Shown: piece by piece, positions 1 through 8,910 of the stretch | How the letters are laid out: every line of letters begins with the position of its first letter | How positions within the stretch are numbered: the first letter of the stretch is position 1 | From: Chromatiales bacterium | Lineage (GTDB): Bacteria > Pseudomonadota > Gammaproteobacteria > JAHELT01 | DNA: 44,687 bases | Assembly (NCBI GenBank): GCA_024644045.1 | Contig: JAHELT010000020.1 | Location: 1 to 44,687, forward strand | Reading direction: 5' to 3' | The notes under the pieces: model-generated | Database searches by the model: none | Seen by the model: the letters and a program-made list of their open reading frames with translations, nothing else | What the model was told of the DNA's origin: nothing | Program-made: the position numbers and the translations under genes

Positions 1-261
1 GCGCAGATGTACGAGTTCCGCGTGGCCGATGACGGCCCCGGCATCGACGCTGCGCATCACCGGCGCATTTTCGACATGTTTCAGACACTACAGCCGCGCG
101 ACGCCGTCGAGGGCAGCGGCATGGGGTTGGCGCTGGTCAAAAAAGTGGTCGAGCAACAGGGCGGTACGATCCGTGTCGACTCCGCACGCGGTCAAGGTGC
201 AGCATTCTATTTCACCTGGCCACGGCGGCTGCGACAGGTCCACGAAGGCAGGGCCGCATGA
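1..261 (+). CDS. Sensor histidine kinase, C-terminal fragment
   Basis: Only the last 86 codons lie in the window; the gene enters from the left edge. The visible part is the end of a HATPase_c domain: a G1 box (DDGPGI), an F-box-like stretch (RRIFDMF) and a G2 box (GSGMGLALVKKV), which bind ATP for autophosphorylation of the upstream histidine. The dimerisation and sensor parts are not seen. Its stop overlaps the ATG of the response regulator by four bases (ATGA), so the two are translationally coupled and probably form a cognate pair. The signal sensed cannot be told from this fragment. Confidence 0.9.
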   Translation, partial: AQMYEFRVADDGPGIDAAHHRRIFDMFQTLQPRDAVEGSGMGLALVKKVVEQQGGTIRVDSARGQGAAFYFTWPRRLRQVHEGRAA

Positions 262-704
262 CGGAAGCTTTTCCCGACGCACCCTACCTGGTGCTGGTTG
301 AAGACGACGACGTCGATGCCATGGCCGTCGAACGTGGATTGCGCAAGCTCGATTGCCGCCAGCCTGTTCACCGTCTCTACGACGGGGAGCAGGCGCTTCG
401 ATTCCTGCACGCAGCACCGCCGCCCGCTGAGACGCCGCTGGTCTTGCTGGTGGATATCAACCTTCCACGTATGAACGGCCTCGAGCTGATCCGTGAGCTG
501 CGCCGCGACAGCGATTACGATGACGTGCCGATTTTCGTCCTGACGACCTCCAAGCTTCCCGAGGACCGCGCGGCCTCGCTGCAGCTGGAGGTAGCCGGCT
601 ACATCACGAAGGACGATGCGGCACTGGCCTGCCGCAGCGTGGCGGAAGCACTGCTGCGTGCGGGTTCCGGAACTTCGCTCGCCGACGCACCCTGGGCAGT
701 GTAA
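258..704 (+). CDS. Single-domain response regulator (CheY/Rcp1-like)
   Basis: A 148-residue receiver domain with no output domain. The acidic pocket is at E15-D18, the phospho-acceptor is D66 in the LVDINLPRMNG motif, the conserved Thr/Ser lies near T97-S98 and the signalling Lys is K118 in GYITKDD. The D(I/V)NLPRMNG form and lack of an effector domain are typical of Rcp1-type regulators paired with phytochrome-like or PAS histidine kinases, which relay phosphate or act by protein contact. It overlaps the upstream kinase by four bases, so that kinase is the expected phosphodonor. The next gene converges and ends about ten bases away. Confidence 0.9.
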   Translation: MTEAFPDAPYLVLVEDDDVDAMAVERGLRKLDCRQPVHRLYDGEQALRFLHAAPPPAETPLVLLVDINLPRMNGLELIRELRRDSDYDDVPIFVLTTSKLPEDRAASLQLEVAGYITKDDAALACRSVAEALLRAGSGTSLADAPWAV

Positions 705-714
705 AGCTCACGCC

Positions 715-1458
715 TCACTCCCTGGCAGTTCTTTTTTCGAGCGGCGTCTCACCCTTGTGATCCTCGGCATCAAGCGGGGCGTTTCTCGCGATCAGCTTTT
801 CCGCGATCGTCTCCTCGCCCGCAAGGATCGCGTCGTGCAACGGGGTTGCGCGCTTGACGTCCTGCTTGTCGATCGCCGCGCCCTGCTCGAGCAGCGCCTC
901 GACCACTGCCGTGTTTCCGGCCAACGCCGCATTGTGCAGCGGCGTCGCACCCTCGCTATCCTGCGCGTCCACGTCGGCGCCCTGCGCCGCAAGCTGCTCG
1001 GTTGCTGCCAGGGAGCCGTACCCGGCCGCGTTGTGCAGCGGGGTTTCGCCGTGGTTGTTGGCAAAATCCGGGTCGGCACCGGCGTCCAGCAACAGCCGCA
1101 CCGCGGACCCGCGCCGGTAGGCGGTTGCATCGTGCAGCGGCGTGTCACCCGTGGCTCGCGCGGCATCAACGTGCGCGCCCGCGTCGATCAGCTGCCGCAC
1201 CAGCTGCACGGCGCCGTGCGCGGCGGCGTTGTGAAGCGGCGTTGATTCATCCGCGGCGCGCGCGTCTGGGTCGGCGCCCTGCGCCAGCAATGCGCGGACC
1301 TCGGTACCGGAGGCGGTCTCCACGGCGGCGTGCAGCGGGCTGAGCCCACGGCTGTGTCGCTGACCATGGCGGGCGTGATGATCGGACTCGGCCAGCGCGC
1401 TCGGCTGATCATTCAGGGTGCCGCGTGTGTACAGGCGAAACAATTCAAACAGATTCAT
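715..1458 (-). CDS. Ankyrin-repeat protein
   Basis: A 247-residue protein made almost entirely of ankyrin repeats: about six units with the TPLHxAA core and the G-A-(D/H)-(P/V)-(D/N) turn, from about residue 38 to the C-terminus. There is no signal peptide or membrane segment, so it should be cytoplasmic and act as a protein-binding scaffold; the partner is unknown. The N-terminal 35 residues do not match the repeat. It lies 74 bases downstream of the MarR-type gene on the same strand, and the two are probably co-transcribed. The family call is firm, the cellular role is not. Confidence 0.9.
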   Translation of the reverse strand: MNLFELFRLYTRGTLNDQPSALAESDHHARHGQRHSRGLSPLHAAVETASGTEVRALLAQGADPDARAADESTPLHNAAAHGAVQLVRQLIDAGAHVDAARATGDTPLHDATAYRRGSAVRLLLDAGADPDFANNHGETPLHNAAGYGSLAATEQLAAQGADVDAQDSEGATPLHNAALAGNTAVVEALLEQGAAIDKQDVKRATPLHDAILAGEETIAEKLIARNAPLDAEDHKGETPLEKRTARE

Positions 1459-1532
1459 AAATAGTCCGTTGCAGTCAGTTCAGGTGCAGGCGCTCGCCCG
1501 CCGCCTGGCAGCGGCGGCAATCCACCAGTCGG

Positions 1533-2051
1533 CTACAGAACGAGGGCGGGCTGCGCTGTCTCGGCCACCTCGACACCGGCTGGCGTAGGCCCCTCCATCA
1601 TTCCGGCGACGCGCTGCAGTGACGAAACCAGCAGCGTCTGCTCCCAGTCCTGTAACTGACCGAGCGCAGCGATGAAGTGCTCCTGCAGCGGCGGCGGCGC
1701 GCTGCCGACGCACGCTCTGCCCTTAGCGGTGAGCTCGACGGATACCCGCCGGCGGTCGTCTTCACGGCGCCGGCGGCGAAGATAGCCTCGCTGCTCCAGC
1801 TGGGTGAGGATACTGGTGATGGTGCCCTGGCTGAGACTGGCACCGCGCGCCAGTCCCGACGCGGTGCAGGCATCGCCGAGCCGCTCGACGTGATTCAGCA
1901 CCACCACCTGCGGTGCAGTCAGGCCGTAGCACCGCATCAGGTGTCTCGAGTGCAGGTCTGCCGCCCGGGCAATGCGCCGCAGCGTTTCGAGCACCTCGCC
2001 GGTGTGGCAAACAGACGCTTCAACTTCTTTCTTTTCCAAGCGTTTATCCAT
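1533..2051 (-). CDS. MarR-family transcriptional regulator
   Basis: A 172-residue winged-helix protein. The helix-turn-helix runs through about residues 45-85 (LTAPQVVVLNHVE, then SGLARGASLSQGTITSILTQLEQRGYL). It is followed by the charged wing with the R-R-x-x-D-D-R-R-R motif that defines the MarR fold, and by C-terminal dimerisation helices. Members are usually dimeric repressors of adjacent genes released by small ligands. The upstream region is AT-rich and holds an 11-base palindrome (AAATCGGATTT, 2061-2071) ten bases from the start codon, a plausible self-regulatory operator. The ankyrin gene behind it and the divergent gene at 2172 are candidate targets. Confidence 0.92.
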   Translation of the reverse strand: MDKRLEKKEVEASVCHTGEVLETLRRIARAADLHSRHLMRCYGLTAPQVVVLNHVERLGDACTASGLARGASLSQGTITSILTQLEQRGYLRRRRREDDRRRVSVELTAKGRACVGSAPPPLQEHFIAALGQLQDWEQTLLVSSLQRVAGMMEGPTPAGVEVAETAQPALVL

Positions 2052-2171
2052 AAAAAATAGAAATCGGATTTATTTTAGTAACTGTTTTCAAAGTATTTGG
2101 GACACCGTGATTTACCCTGGGACGGCAGTACAATGTACCCGGGCCGGGTTGATTTCCCTGGAGGGTAGGTC
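2052..2171. promoter_or_regulatory. Divergent intergenic region with two small palindromes
   Basis: This 120-base spacer separates the MarR gene (leftward) from the gene at 2172 (rightward) and is much more AT-rich than its surroundings at 2050-2100. It contains AAATCGGATTT (2061-2071) and GTACAATGTAC (2128-2138), both perfect odd palindromes. A strong ribosome-binding site (GGAGGGTAGG) precedes 2172. Use of the palindromes as operators is inferred from position only. Confidence 0.3.
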
Positions 2172-3083
2172 ATGCAAGCGAGGGCGACGTTTATCGCCGG
2201 ACTGGTCGTGGGAGCGATCGCCGGCGCGGGCGCGGTGTGGCTCGTCCAGCCGGGCGAGCTGGATACCGCCAAGCCCGATGTGCACCGGCTGGCCGGCATG
2301 GCCCTGCAGGCGAGCGCCGAGCTCGCAGTCGAGCGCGGCCTGACATTCACCGCACTGCACGGCAACGACCCGCCCGATACGCAATCGCTGGAGGCGATCG
2401 TCGCTCGCCGCGCGCGGGTGGACGCGCGCATTAACGGTCTGCTGGAGGCGCTGCAGAACGACGGCGGTCTCGAGGTAAGCGAGCCGCTGGGCAGGCAGTT
2501 CGCGCAGCTGAATGAGGCGCGCGCGAAGGTCGATGCCAACCTCGCCAAGCCACTGCCAAAACGCGAACGGTTGCTGGCCCGGCAATGGTTCAGCGCCGCG
2601 ACCGGCGTGCTCGAAGGCCTGGGCACGCTGACCCGGGGTTTTCAGGACGAGCTCGGGCAGGAGACGGCCGCAACCCGACTGTTGCAGATCGAGACTTACG
2701 CGCTGTCGATGAGCGAGGCCGCCGGTCGCGAACGTGCCATCCTGGCTGTCGCCATCAAGTCCGAACGGCCGTTCGACGCGCACCAGAGCCGCATCCTGCG
2801 CTGGCTGCGATTCCACCTGGCGTCAGACTGGCAACGGGTGAGCGTGCTCGTTGAGGCGTTTCCCGACGAGACGAAGCTTCAGGAAGCCGCGGAAGGCGTT
2901 CGCCAGGCCTACTTCACCGAGCTCTGGGAACTGGCCACCGAAATCCACGAGGCATCGTTCGCGCAAAAGGCCTACCCACTCTCAGCGAGCGCCTGGTTCG
3001 ACCGGTCCTCCCTGGCCATCGATAAGCTCGTCGAGCTGGGTAACACGGCGGCAGAAATCGGGGCGCGCCAGGCGCCTTCCTGA
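2172..3083 (+). CDS. Membrane-anchored alpha-helical protein of unknown function
   Basis: A 303-residue protein starting at an ATG with a good Shine-Dalgarno sequence (GGAGGG). Residues 7-26 form a Gly/Ala-rich transmembrane signal anchor; the rest should be periplasmic. The body is predicted to be almost all helix, with amphipathic stretches and few cysteines. Residues about 45-90 (ELAVERGLTF, then R-x-x-V-D-x-R-I) loosely recall helical sensor domains such as the nitrate/nitrite-sensing fold, but no output domain follows, so this is only a structural hint. It is divergent from the MarR gene and could be its target. I do not recognise the family. Confidence 0.75.
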   Translation: MQARATFIAGLVVGAIAGAGAVWLVQPGELDTAKPDVHRLAGMALQASAELAVERGLTFTALHGNDPPDTQSLEAIVARRARVDARINGLLEALQNDGGLEVSEPLGRQFAQLNEARAKVDANLAKPLPKRERLLARQWFSAATGVLEGLGTLTRGFQDELGQETAATRLLQIETYALSMSEAAGRERAILAVAIKSERPFDAHQSRILRWLRFHLASDWQRVSVLVEAFPDETKLQEAAEGVRQAYFTELWELATEIHEASFAQKAYPLSASAWFDRSSLAIDKLVELGNTAAEIGARQAPS

Positions 3084-3210
3084 TTGACACTGCGCTGCAA
3101 CCCCGCGCACCCGGTGAACGCCGCCTGTCGTACCGTTGTTAACCACGCCGCTGCGTGAACTTCAATGGCCCAGTCAGCCGACTACCCGTGCGGGCAGCAC
3201 ACGCCGCTGG

Positions 3211-3621
3211 ATGTCCGGTCTGGCAGTCGCCGTCTTGATGCTGTCGAGCGGCACGCTGCAGACACCGGTGCTCGCCGCAACCCGGGCGATGTGCGAAGCC
3301 GGGCAATGGGAAATCAAGCCGTGGCGGCGCGGCATCAACTGGTGGCGTTGCTGCGCGACGGTCCCCGACGGGGTGCTGCGCAGGAAAGGGCGGCAGCTGT
3401 GCTTTCACTGCAGCGGCGAGTCCGAGAAGTTCAACTGCGACCAGCTGCCGCAGGTGGGCAGCGACGCCGACGGCACTGCGGCGGCACCGGACCAGCCGCA
3501 ACCGGCGGATACTACGCGTGACGAGAGCGGACCAGACCGGCCCGCGCGTACCGTTCAAAAAACCGCCTGCAACGACAGGATCAACGCGCGCTCGGGCTCG
3601 AAGCGTGTCTCACGGGGATAG
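3211..3621 (+). CDS. Small putative exported Cys/Trp-rich protein
   Basis: From ATG 3211 this reads 136 residues; a TTG at 3136 in the same frame would add 25. I prefer 3211 because it places a clean signal peptide at the N-terminus (hydrophobic SGLAVAVLMLSSG, cleavage near VLA-AT). The mature part carries a compact Cys-rich core (AMCEAG, WWRCC, LCFHC, FNCD; six cysteines), suggesting disulphides or metal binding, then a Pro/Asp-rich tail. Its last 67 bases overlap the 3' end of the convergent outer-membrane gene, so the true end or even the gene could be questioned. Function unknown. Confidence 0.45.
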   Translation: MSGLAVAVLMLSSGTLQTPVLAATRAMCEAGQWEIKPWRRGINWWRCCATVPDGVLRRKGRQLCFHCSGESEKFNCDQLPQVGSDADGTAAAPDQPQPADTTRDESGPDRPARTVQKTACNDRINARSGSKRVSRG

Positions 3622-4562
3622 CGGAGCTCCGGGCGCACGGACGCCGTCAACCAGTCTTTCCACAGCCGCTGGCGGTAGGTGAACGAAACCACGTAGCGCT
3701 CGACCCGCGTGTTCGGCTGCGTGTTGCCGATCGCGGTCAAAGCGGTCTGGACGGCCCTGTCGTCGTCCAGCAATCGCCGTACGGAAAAGCCCTGCTCCAG
3801 CTCGAAGCCGCCGCCGCCTTCCGTGTAAGTCGCTGCGCTGGTCGCACGAAACAGGGTCACTTTGCTCAGCGGGCGGTCGAGATCGACGCTGGTACGCTCA
3901 CCGAACTTGTTGCCGTCGTAATAGATCTGCTGCCGCCCGCTTGGTGTCCAGAGCCCCCACTGGGTGCTCACCCGCAGCCGCACCGCCAGGAACAGTTTCA
4001 CCGAGCCGTCACGGACCTTAGGCCCCCCTCCGACACTGAGGTTGCGCTTCAACTTGGCCACCGGGTTGTAATTCAGCGTGACGAAGGTACTCGTCTGATC
4101 GCCTTCACCCGGTTCCCGTGGAAGTGCTTTGTCCCTGCCCTCCGGCAAAGCGTCCTGCGAGTCCGCAACCAGGTCATCGTCGCGGTCCTCGATCGAGGTC
4201 ACCCTCAAGCGCCAGCGGTTTTTCAGGCGTGGCAGCACAACGTTGATGCGAATCGGCAGCGTCTGTGACGTCTGCCCGCCCTCAATCAGCTCGAACGTCG
4301 GGCTGATATACAGGCGCGAGGTCTGCTCCTCGGCGAGCACGCGCTGGTCCGAAAAGAAACGATCCAGGCGGTCGCCCAGGCCGCGCACCCCTCTCCCGAT
4401 CGCGCCGTGTATTACATCCGCACGATCACGCTTATCGCTCGAGGGCACGGTCTCGGGTTCCGGCAGCGCCTGCGCGCTCCGCATGAGCACCGAAAACAGC
4501 AGCGTCACGCAGAGCAGCACACGCGACGCAGCGTATCGCCGGTCAGGCAATTGGCCTCGCAT
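3555..4562 (-). CDS. Putative outer-membrane beta-barrel protein
   Basis: A 335-residue protein with a signal peptide (hydrophobic core at residues 14-26, cleavage near SAQA-LP). The mature part has repeated alternating hydrophobic/polar strands separated by Asp/Gly-rich turns, and it ends in an aromatic residue (LILSLQAVF), the C-terminal signal used by BAM-assembled barrels. I see no lipobox and no recognisable enzyme motif. It sits 14 bases downstream of the LysR gene on the same strand, so the two are likely co-transcribed. Similar short barrels of unknown function are scattered in gammaproteobacteria; the substrate is not inferable. Confidence 0.7.
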   Translation of the reverse strand: MRGQLPDRRYAASRVLLCVTLLFSVLMRSAQALPEPETVPSSDKRDRADVIHGAIGRGVRGLGDRLDRFFSDQRVLAEEQTSRLYISPTFELIEGGQTSQTLPIRINVVLPRLKNRWRLRVTSIEDRDDDLVADSQDALPEGRDKALPREPGEGDQTSTFVTLNYNPVAKLKRNLSVGGGPKVRDGSVKLFLAVRLRVSTQWGLWTPSGRQQIYYDGNKFGERTSVDLDRPLSKVTLFRATSAATYTEGGGGFELEQGFSVRRLLDDDRAVQTALTAIGNTQPNTRVERYVVSFTYRQRLWKDWLTASVRPELRYPRETRFEPERALILSLQAVF

Positions 4563-4576
4563 GCGACGGTGCTTCG

Positions 4577-5413
4577 CTATTCCAGGGCAGCGAGCACGCG
4601 TTGCACGAGCGCTTCCCGTTCGCCGGCCTCGCGGTACACCGCGTACACCGAACGCTCGATGTGCGGGGCGCTCCCGACCACGTGCAGGCTGCCATCGCGT
4701 GTGTGCGCTTCGACCACCGAAGCGGGCAGGAACGCGCTGCCACCCGTTTCGCGGAGCAGCTCCAGCGCCAGCGCGCCGAAGTCCACGTGCAGTGACGGCG
4801 TCGGCGCATCGGGGAACAGACGAGCGAAGCGCTGCGCGAAAGCGGTGCCCCAGTCAACGGCTATGTGCCCGGCCGCCAACGCTTCGCAGGCATCGGTGAC
4901 GGGCTCCCGCGTCACGAGCACCAGCTGCATGCTGAGCAGCTCTTGAACAGTGACTTCCCCGGTGGTCGGCGCGTCGAATACGAATGCGACGTCCAACACA
5001 CCGTCCAGAAGACGCCTCGTCAGCTGCTCCGAGATGTTGGCCTCGAGGCGCCAGGCCAGATCGGCGTGGCGCGTACGCAGCGCGGCAAAGCCACGCTGGA
5101 TCAGCACCGGCCACAAATCGTAGAGCGCACCGACCGCGAGCACGGCCTGGTAGCGAGGCTCGAGGGCGGTTTCCTGGCGCGCGCGCTGCCAGGTATCGAC
5201 GATGGATTGCGCATGGCGATAGAGCCTGAGGCCCGCATCGGTCGGTTCGATGGCGTTGCGCCGGCGGGTGAACAGCGGTGTGCCGATCGTATCCTCGAGC
5301 AGGCGCACGCGTGCGCTAACCGCCGATTGCGTAATATAGAGCCTTTCCGCCGCACGCCCGAAATGCCGCAGCTTGTAGACCTCCAGAAATGTACGCAGCA
5401 GCTGTATATCCAC
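4577..5413 (-). CDS. LysR-family regulator, HdfR-like
   Basis: A 278-residue LysR-type regulator. The N-terminal helix-turn-helix (TFLEVYKLRHFGRAAERL, then ITQSAVSARVRLLE) closely resembles E. coli HdfR, including the HFGRAAE and LFTRxRN segments; a type-2 periplasmic-binding-like effector domain follows from about residue 90. HdfR represses flagellar master genes in E. coli, but no flagellar genes are visible here, so the target is open. It diverges from the peptide ABC operon across a 339-base spacer and precedes the outer-membrane-protein gene. The ABC operon and the porin-like gene are the natural candidate targets. Confidence 0.9.
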   Translation of the reverse strand: MDIQLLRTFLEVYKLRHFGRAAERLYITQSAVSARVRLLEDTIGTPLFTRRRNAIEPTDAGLRLYRHAQSIVDTWQRARQETALEPRYQAVLAVGALYDLWPVLIQRGFAALRTRHADLAWRLEANISEQLTRRLLDGVLDVAFVFDAPTTGEVTVQELLSMQLVLVTREPVTDACEALAAGHIAVDWGTAFAQRFARLFPDAPTPSLHVDFGALALELLRETGGSAFLPASVVEAHTRDGSLHVVGSAPHIERSVYAVYREAGEREALVQRVLAALE

Positions 5414-5752
5414 GGGTCGCGATTTCCTCGGGCGCTGGTCAAAGGCTCGTCAGCGCGCCGCTTACGGGCGTTAACGCCTGTGTGCGCATGATAACGGCAT
5501 CTGGTTCCCGGCCTTCCTTCATACTTCTGCACCGCTCCAGGGTGCCCGTTAGTGCACAGCATCGCGGCAGGTAAAGCGGAGCCGCAGCTTGATCGAACGG
5601 CTGAAAATGGTAAACATAACAGACGTAGGGCCTATAACGAATGCAACACGCATCGACACATGCGGGTCTGGCGGCGCCGCAGGCGACATTCACTACGCAG
5701 GCACCGGAACATCCTTGCGATGGGCTGCCGGTGGACTGCCCGTTCTAATAGC
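5414..5752. promoter_or_regulatory. Intergenic region between LysR and ABC operon
   Basis: There is no convincing gene in these 339 bases. An open frame continues upstream of the binding-protein start but lacks a ribosome-binding site and reads as low-complexity Arg/His-rich peptide. A perfect 12-base palindrome (GGCGTTAACGCC, 5467-5478) lies 54 bases from the LysR start and could be an operator. A weak -35-like TTGATC near 5590 is followed by an A/T-rich stretch that could serve as the operon's promoter. Divergent LysR-type regulators usually bind in such a spacer. Confidence 0.35.
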
Positions 5753-7933
5753 ATGCAGCAGTCATTGGCGATGCGCACACGGCTCGGCGTGCCGCTGATC
5801 TGCGCCGCACTGATGCTGTTGCCGGCCATCGTCAACGCCAGCGCGTGGAACAATCCCTACCCGCGCCGCGACGAGGGCCGCAACATCCTCTACAGTGCGT
5901 TCGCCGAACGGCCCAACCACCTGGACCCCGCGCGCTCCTACAGCACCAACGAGTCGGTGTTCACCGGGCAGATCTACGAGCCCCCGCTTCAGTACCACTA
6001 CTTGAAACGACCCTACGAGCTGGTGCCGCTCACCGCGGAGGAAATGCCGCGGGCGACGTACTACGACGCGGCCGGCCGGCGTCTGCCCGCCGATGCCGAC
6101 GCCGCCGCGATCGCCCACACGGTGTACGAGATCCGTGTCCGCCCGGGCATTCGCTACCAGCCCCATCCGGCACTGGCCCGGGACGAGTCGGGCGCGTTAC
6201 GCTATGCGCGGATGAGCCCGGAGGATCTGGCGGAAATCTTCACACTGGCGGACTTCGCCGCCACTGGCACGCGCGAGCTGGTTGCCGCGGACTACGTGCA
6301 CCAGATCAAACGCCTCGCCCATCCACAGCTGCATTCACCGATCCTCGGCGTCATGCGCAAGTACATCGTCGGCCTGGATGCGCTCAGCGCCACGCTGGAG
6401 CAGGCGCTGGCGCAAGGCGCCGGCGACGGTTTTCTCGACCTCGAACGTTTGGATCTGGCCGGTGCCCGCGTTGTCGACCGCTACCGTTACAGGATCGAAG
6501 TCAACGGCAAGTACCCGCAGATGCTGTACTGGCTCGCCATGCCCTTTTTTGCGCCGGTTCCGCCGGAGGCCGACCGCTTCTACGCCCAACCGGGCATGGC
6601 CGCGCGCAATCTGAGCCTCGACTGGTATCCGATCGGCACCGGCCCGTACCTGCTGGCGGTGAACAATCCGAACCGCCAGATGGTGCTCGCGCGCAACCCG
6701 AATTTTCGCGGCGAGCCCTATCCGTCGGCCGGCCAGCCGGAGGACGCCGCGCGCGGGCTGCTGGCCGATGCCGGGCGCACCATGCCCTTCATCGATCGAG
6801 CGGTATACAGTCTCGAGACGGAGGACATACCGTACTGGAACAAGTTTCTCCAAGGCTACTATGACAGCTCGGGGGTGCAGTCGGACAGTTTCGATCAGGC
6901 GATCAGGGTATCGGGCGGCGGTGACGCCACGCTGACCGACGAAATGCGCGCCCAGGGCATACGCCTGCTCACCGCGGTGGCGACCTCTGTTTTCTACGTC
7001 GGCTTCAACATGCTGGACGCGGTGGTAGGCGGTCAGGCAGAGCGCGCGCGCAAGCTGCGCCACGCGATTGCGATCGCGGTCGATTACGAGGAATACATCT
7101 CGATCTTTCTGAACGAACGCGGCGTACCCGCCCAGGGGCCTGTCCCGCCGGGTATTTTCGGGCATCGCGAAGGGCGGTTGGGAATCAACCCCTACGTGTA
7201 TGACTGGGTGGACGGCGGGCCCCGCCGCAAGCCCATCGCCAGCGCACACCGACTGCTCGCCGAAGCCGGCTACCCGGATGGCATCGACAGCCGGACCGGG
7301 CAGCCCCTCTCGCTGTACTTCGACGTGACTGCCAGCGGACCGGACGACAAAGCGCGGCTCGACTGGTGGCGCAAACAATTCCGCAAGCTTGGCATCCGGC
7401 TGGTCGTGCGCAACACCCTGTACAACCGATTCCAGGAGAAAATGCGCAAAGGCACGGCGCAGCTGTTTCTGTGGGGCTGGGGCGCCGATTACCCGGACCC
7501 CGAAAACTTCCTGTTCCTGCTCGACGGGCGCAACAGCAAGGTGGGGGCCGGCGGCGTGAACGCCGCCAACTATGACGACCCCGAGTTCAATCGGCTGTTC
7601 GACCGCATGAAGCACATGGACAATGGACCGGCGCGCCAGCAGACGATCGACGCGATGATCGAAATCGTTCAGCGCGACGCGCCCTGGCTGTGGGGTCTGC
7701 ATCCCAAGCAGTTCGGGTTGTACCACCAGTGGCATAGCAACACCAAGCCGCATCAAATGGCCAACAACACGCTGAAGTACCAGCGCGTCGATGCCGACCT
7801 GCGCAGCCGGCTGCGCGCTCAATGGAACCCGCCGCGGCTCTGGCCGCTGTGGGTCGGGGGACTGGTGCTGGTCGGTGGGTTGGTGCCCGGCGCGTGGAGT
7901 TACTGGCGCAAAGAGCACCTCGCCCAGCCATGA
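5753..7933 (+). CDS. ABC transporter substrate-binding protein, family 5 (peptide type), membrane-anchored
   Basis: A 726-residue SBP_bac_5 protein. I start it at ATG 5753 (or 5771), which puts a Sec signal peptide first (VPLICAALMLLPAIVNA). The family core includes the N-terminal DPxxSYSTNE region, YPIGTGPYLL, ARNPNFRGEP and, towards the C-terminus, FLWGWGADYPDPENFL. The latter is the conserved hinge region of oligopeptide/dipeptide binding proteins. Unusually, the last 35 residues hold a transmembrane helix (LWPLWVGGLVLVGGLVPG) followed by a basic tail, so the protein should be tethered at its C-terminus instead of by a lipid. It overlaps the next permease by four bases. Ligand is probably a peptide, unproven. 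Confidence 0.9.
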   Translation: MQQSLAMRTRLGVPLICAALMLLPAIVNASAWNNPYPRRDEGRNILYSAFAERPNHLDPARSYSTNESVFTGQIYEPPLQYHYLKRPYELVPLTAEEMPRATYYDAAGRRLPADADAAAIAHTVYEIRVRPGIRYQPHPALARDESGALRYARMSPEDLAEIFTLADFAATGTRELVAADYVHQIKRLAHPQLHSPILGVMRKYIVGLDALSATLEQALAQGAGDGFLDLERLDLAGARVVDRYRYRIEVNGKYPQMLYWLAMPFFAPVPPEADRFYAQPGMAARNLSLDWYPIGTGPYLLAVNNPNRQMVLARNPNFRGEPYPSAGQPEDAARGLLADAGRTMPFIDRAVYSLETEDIPYWNKFLQGYYDSSGVQSDSFDQAIRVSGGGDATLTDEMRAQGIRLLTAVATSVFYVGFNMLDAVVGGQAERARKLRHAIAIAVDYEEYISIFLNERGVPAQGPVPPGIFGHREGRLGINPYVYDWVDGGPRRKPIASAHRLLAEAGYPDGIDSRTGQPLSLYFDVTASGPDDKARLDWWRKQFRKLGIRLVVRNTLYNRFQEKMRKGTAQLFLWGWGADYPDPENFLFLLDGRNSKVGAGGVNAANYDDPEFNRLFDRMKHMDNGPARQQTIDAMIEIVQRDAPWLWGLHPKQFGLYHQWHSNTKPHQMANNTLKYQRVDADLRSRLRAQWNPPRLWPLWVGGLVLVGGLVPGAWSYWRKEHLAQP

Positions 7934-8907
7934 CTGCCTATCTGGTTCGCCGCCTGCTGTATGCGATTCCGATCCTCATCGGCGTCAATCTGATTACGTT
8001 CACGCTGTTCTTCGTGGTCAACACGCCCGACGACATGGCGCATCTGCATCTCGGCGTCAAGCACGTCACTCCCGAGGCGATTGTCAACTGGAAGCGTGAG
8101 CGCGGCTACGACCAGCCGCTGGTTTACAACGCCGGTGGCGAAGGTATCGCAAAGCTGACCGAAACCATCCTGTTCAACAAGTCCATCAGTCTGTTCGCAT
8201 TCCGTTTCGGCGCCTCGGACACCGGCCGCGACATCGGTTACGATATCCGCCAGCGCATGTGGCCAAGTCTCGCGATCGCGCTGCCGACCTTCCTGGTAGG
8301 CATCCTGGTCAACATCACTTTCGCCATGCTGCTCGCGTTCTTTCGCGCGACCTACATCGACGTGTGGGGCGTGGTGTTGTGCGTGATCATGATGTCCATC
8401 TCTACGCTTTTCTACATCATCGCCGGACAATACCTGATCGGTAAGCTGTGGCATCTGGTGCCGATATCCGGCTATGACACCGGCGTCGACGCCATCAAGT
8501 TCCTGGTACTGCCGGTGCTGATCGGGGTGGTGCACGGGATCGGCTCGGGAACCCGCTGGTATCGCACGATCTTTCTCGAGGAGATCAACAAAGACTACGT
8601 GCGCACGGCACGAGCCAAGGGCCTGTCGGAGCTTCGCGTGTTGTTCCGACACGTGCTGCAGAACGCCCTCATTCCCATTCTTACCGGTGCGGTGGTGGTG
8701 ATCCCGTCGCTGTTCATGGGCAGTCTCATCATGGAAGCGTTCTTCGGCATTCCCGGACTCGGCAGCTATACCATCAACGCCATCAACCAGCAGGATTTCG
8801 CCGTGGTGCGCGCCATGGTCTTCCTGGGCGCGGTCCTCTATATCCTGGGGCTGATCATGACCGACATCGCGTACACGCTCGCTGATCCGCGCGTGCGCTT
8901 CGAGTAG
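7930..8907 (+). CDS. ABC transporter permease, OppB-type
   Basis: A 325-residue inner-membrane permease. It opens with the classic LVRRLLYAIPILIGVNLITF first helix, has about six membrane segments and carries the cytoplasmic EAA loop (YVRTARAKGLSELRVLFRH) that docks the ATPase. It starts at ATG 7930, overlapping the binding protein's stop (ATGA). The periplasmic loop after the first helix is about 90 residues longer than a minimal core, as is common in the DppB/OppB class. With the next gene it forms the heterodimeric channel of the importer. Confidence 0.93.
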   Translation: MTAYLVRRLLYAIPILIGVNLITFTLFFVVNTPDDMAHLHLGVKHVTPEAIVNWKRERGYDQPLVYNAGGEGIAKLTETILFNKSISLFAFRFGASDTGRDIGYDIRQRMWPSLAIALPTFLVGILVNITFAMLLAFFRATYIDVWGVVLCVIMMSISTLFYIIAGQYLIGKLWHLVPISGYDTGVDAIKFLVLPVLIGVVHGIGSGTRWYRTIFLEEINKDYVRTARAKGLSELRVLFRHVLQNALIPILTGAVVVIPSLFMGSLIMEAFFGIPGLGSYTINAINQQDFAVVRAMVFLGAVLYILGLIMTDIAYTLADPRVRFE

Positions 8908-8910
8908 GCT

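Noticed and set aside
5552-5752. Longer N-terminus of the ABC binding protein
   Set aside because: It would place 67 Arg/His-rich residues before the signal peptide and has no ribosome-binding site.
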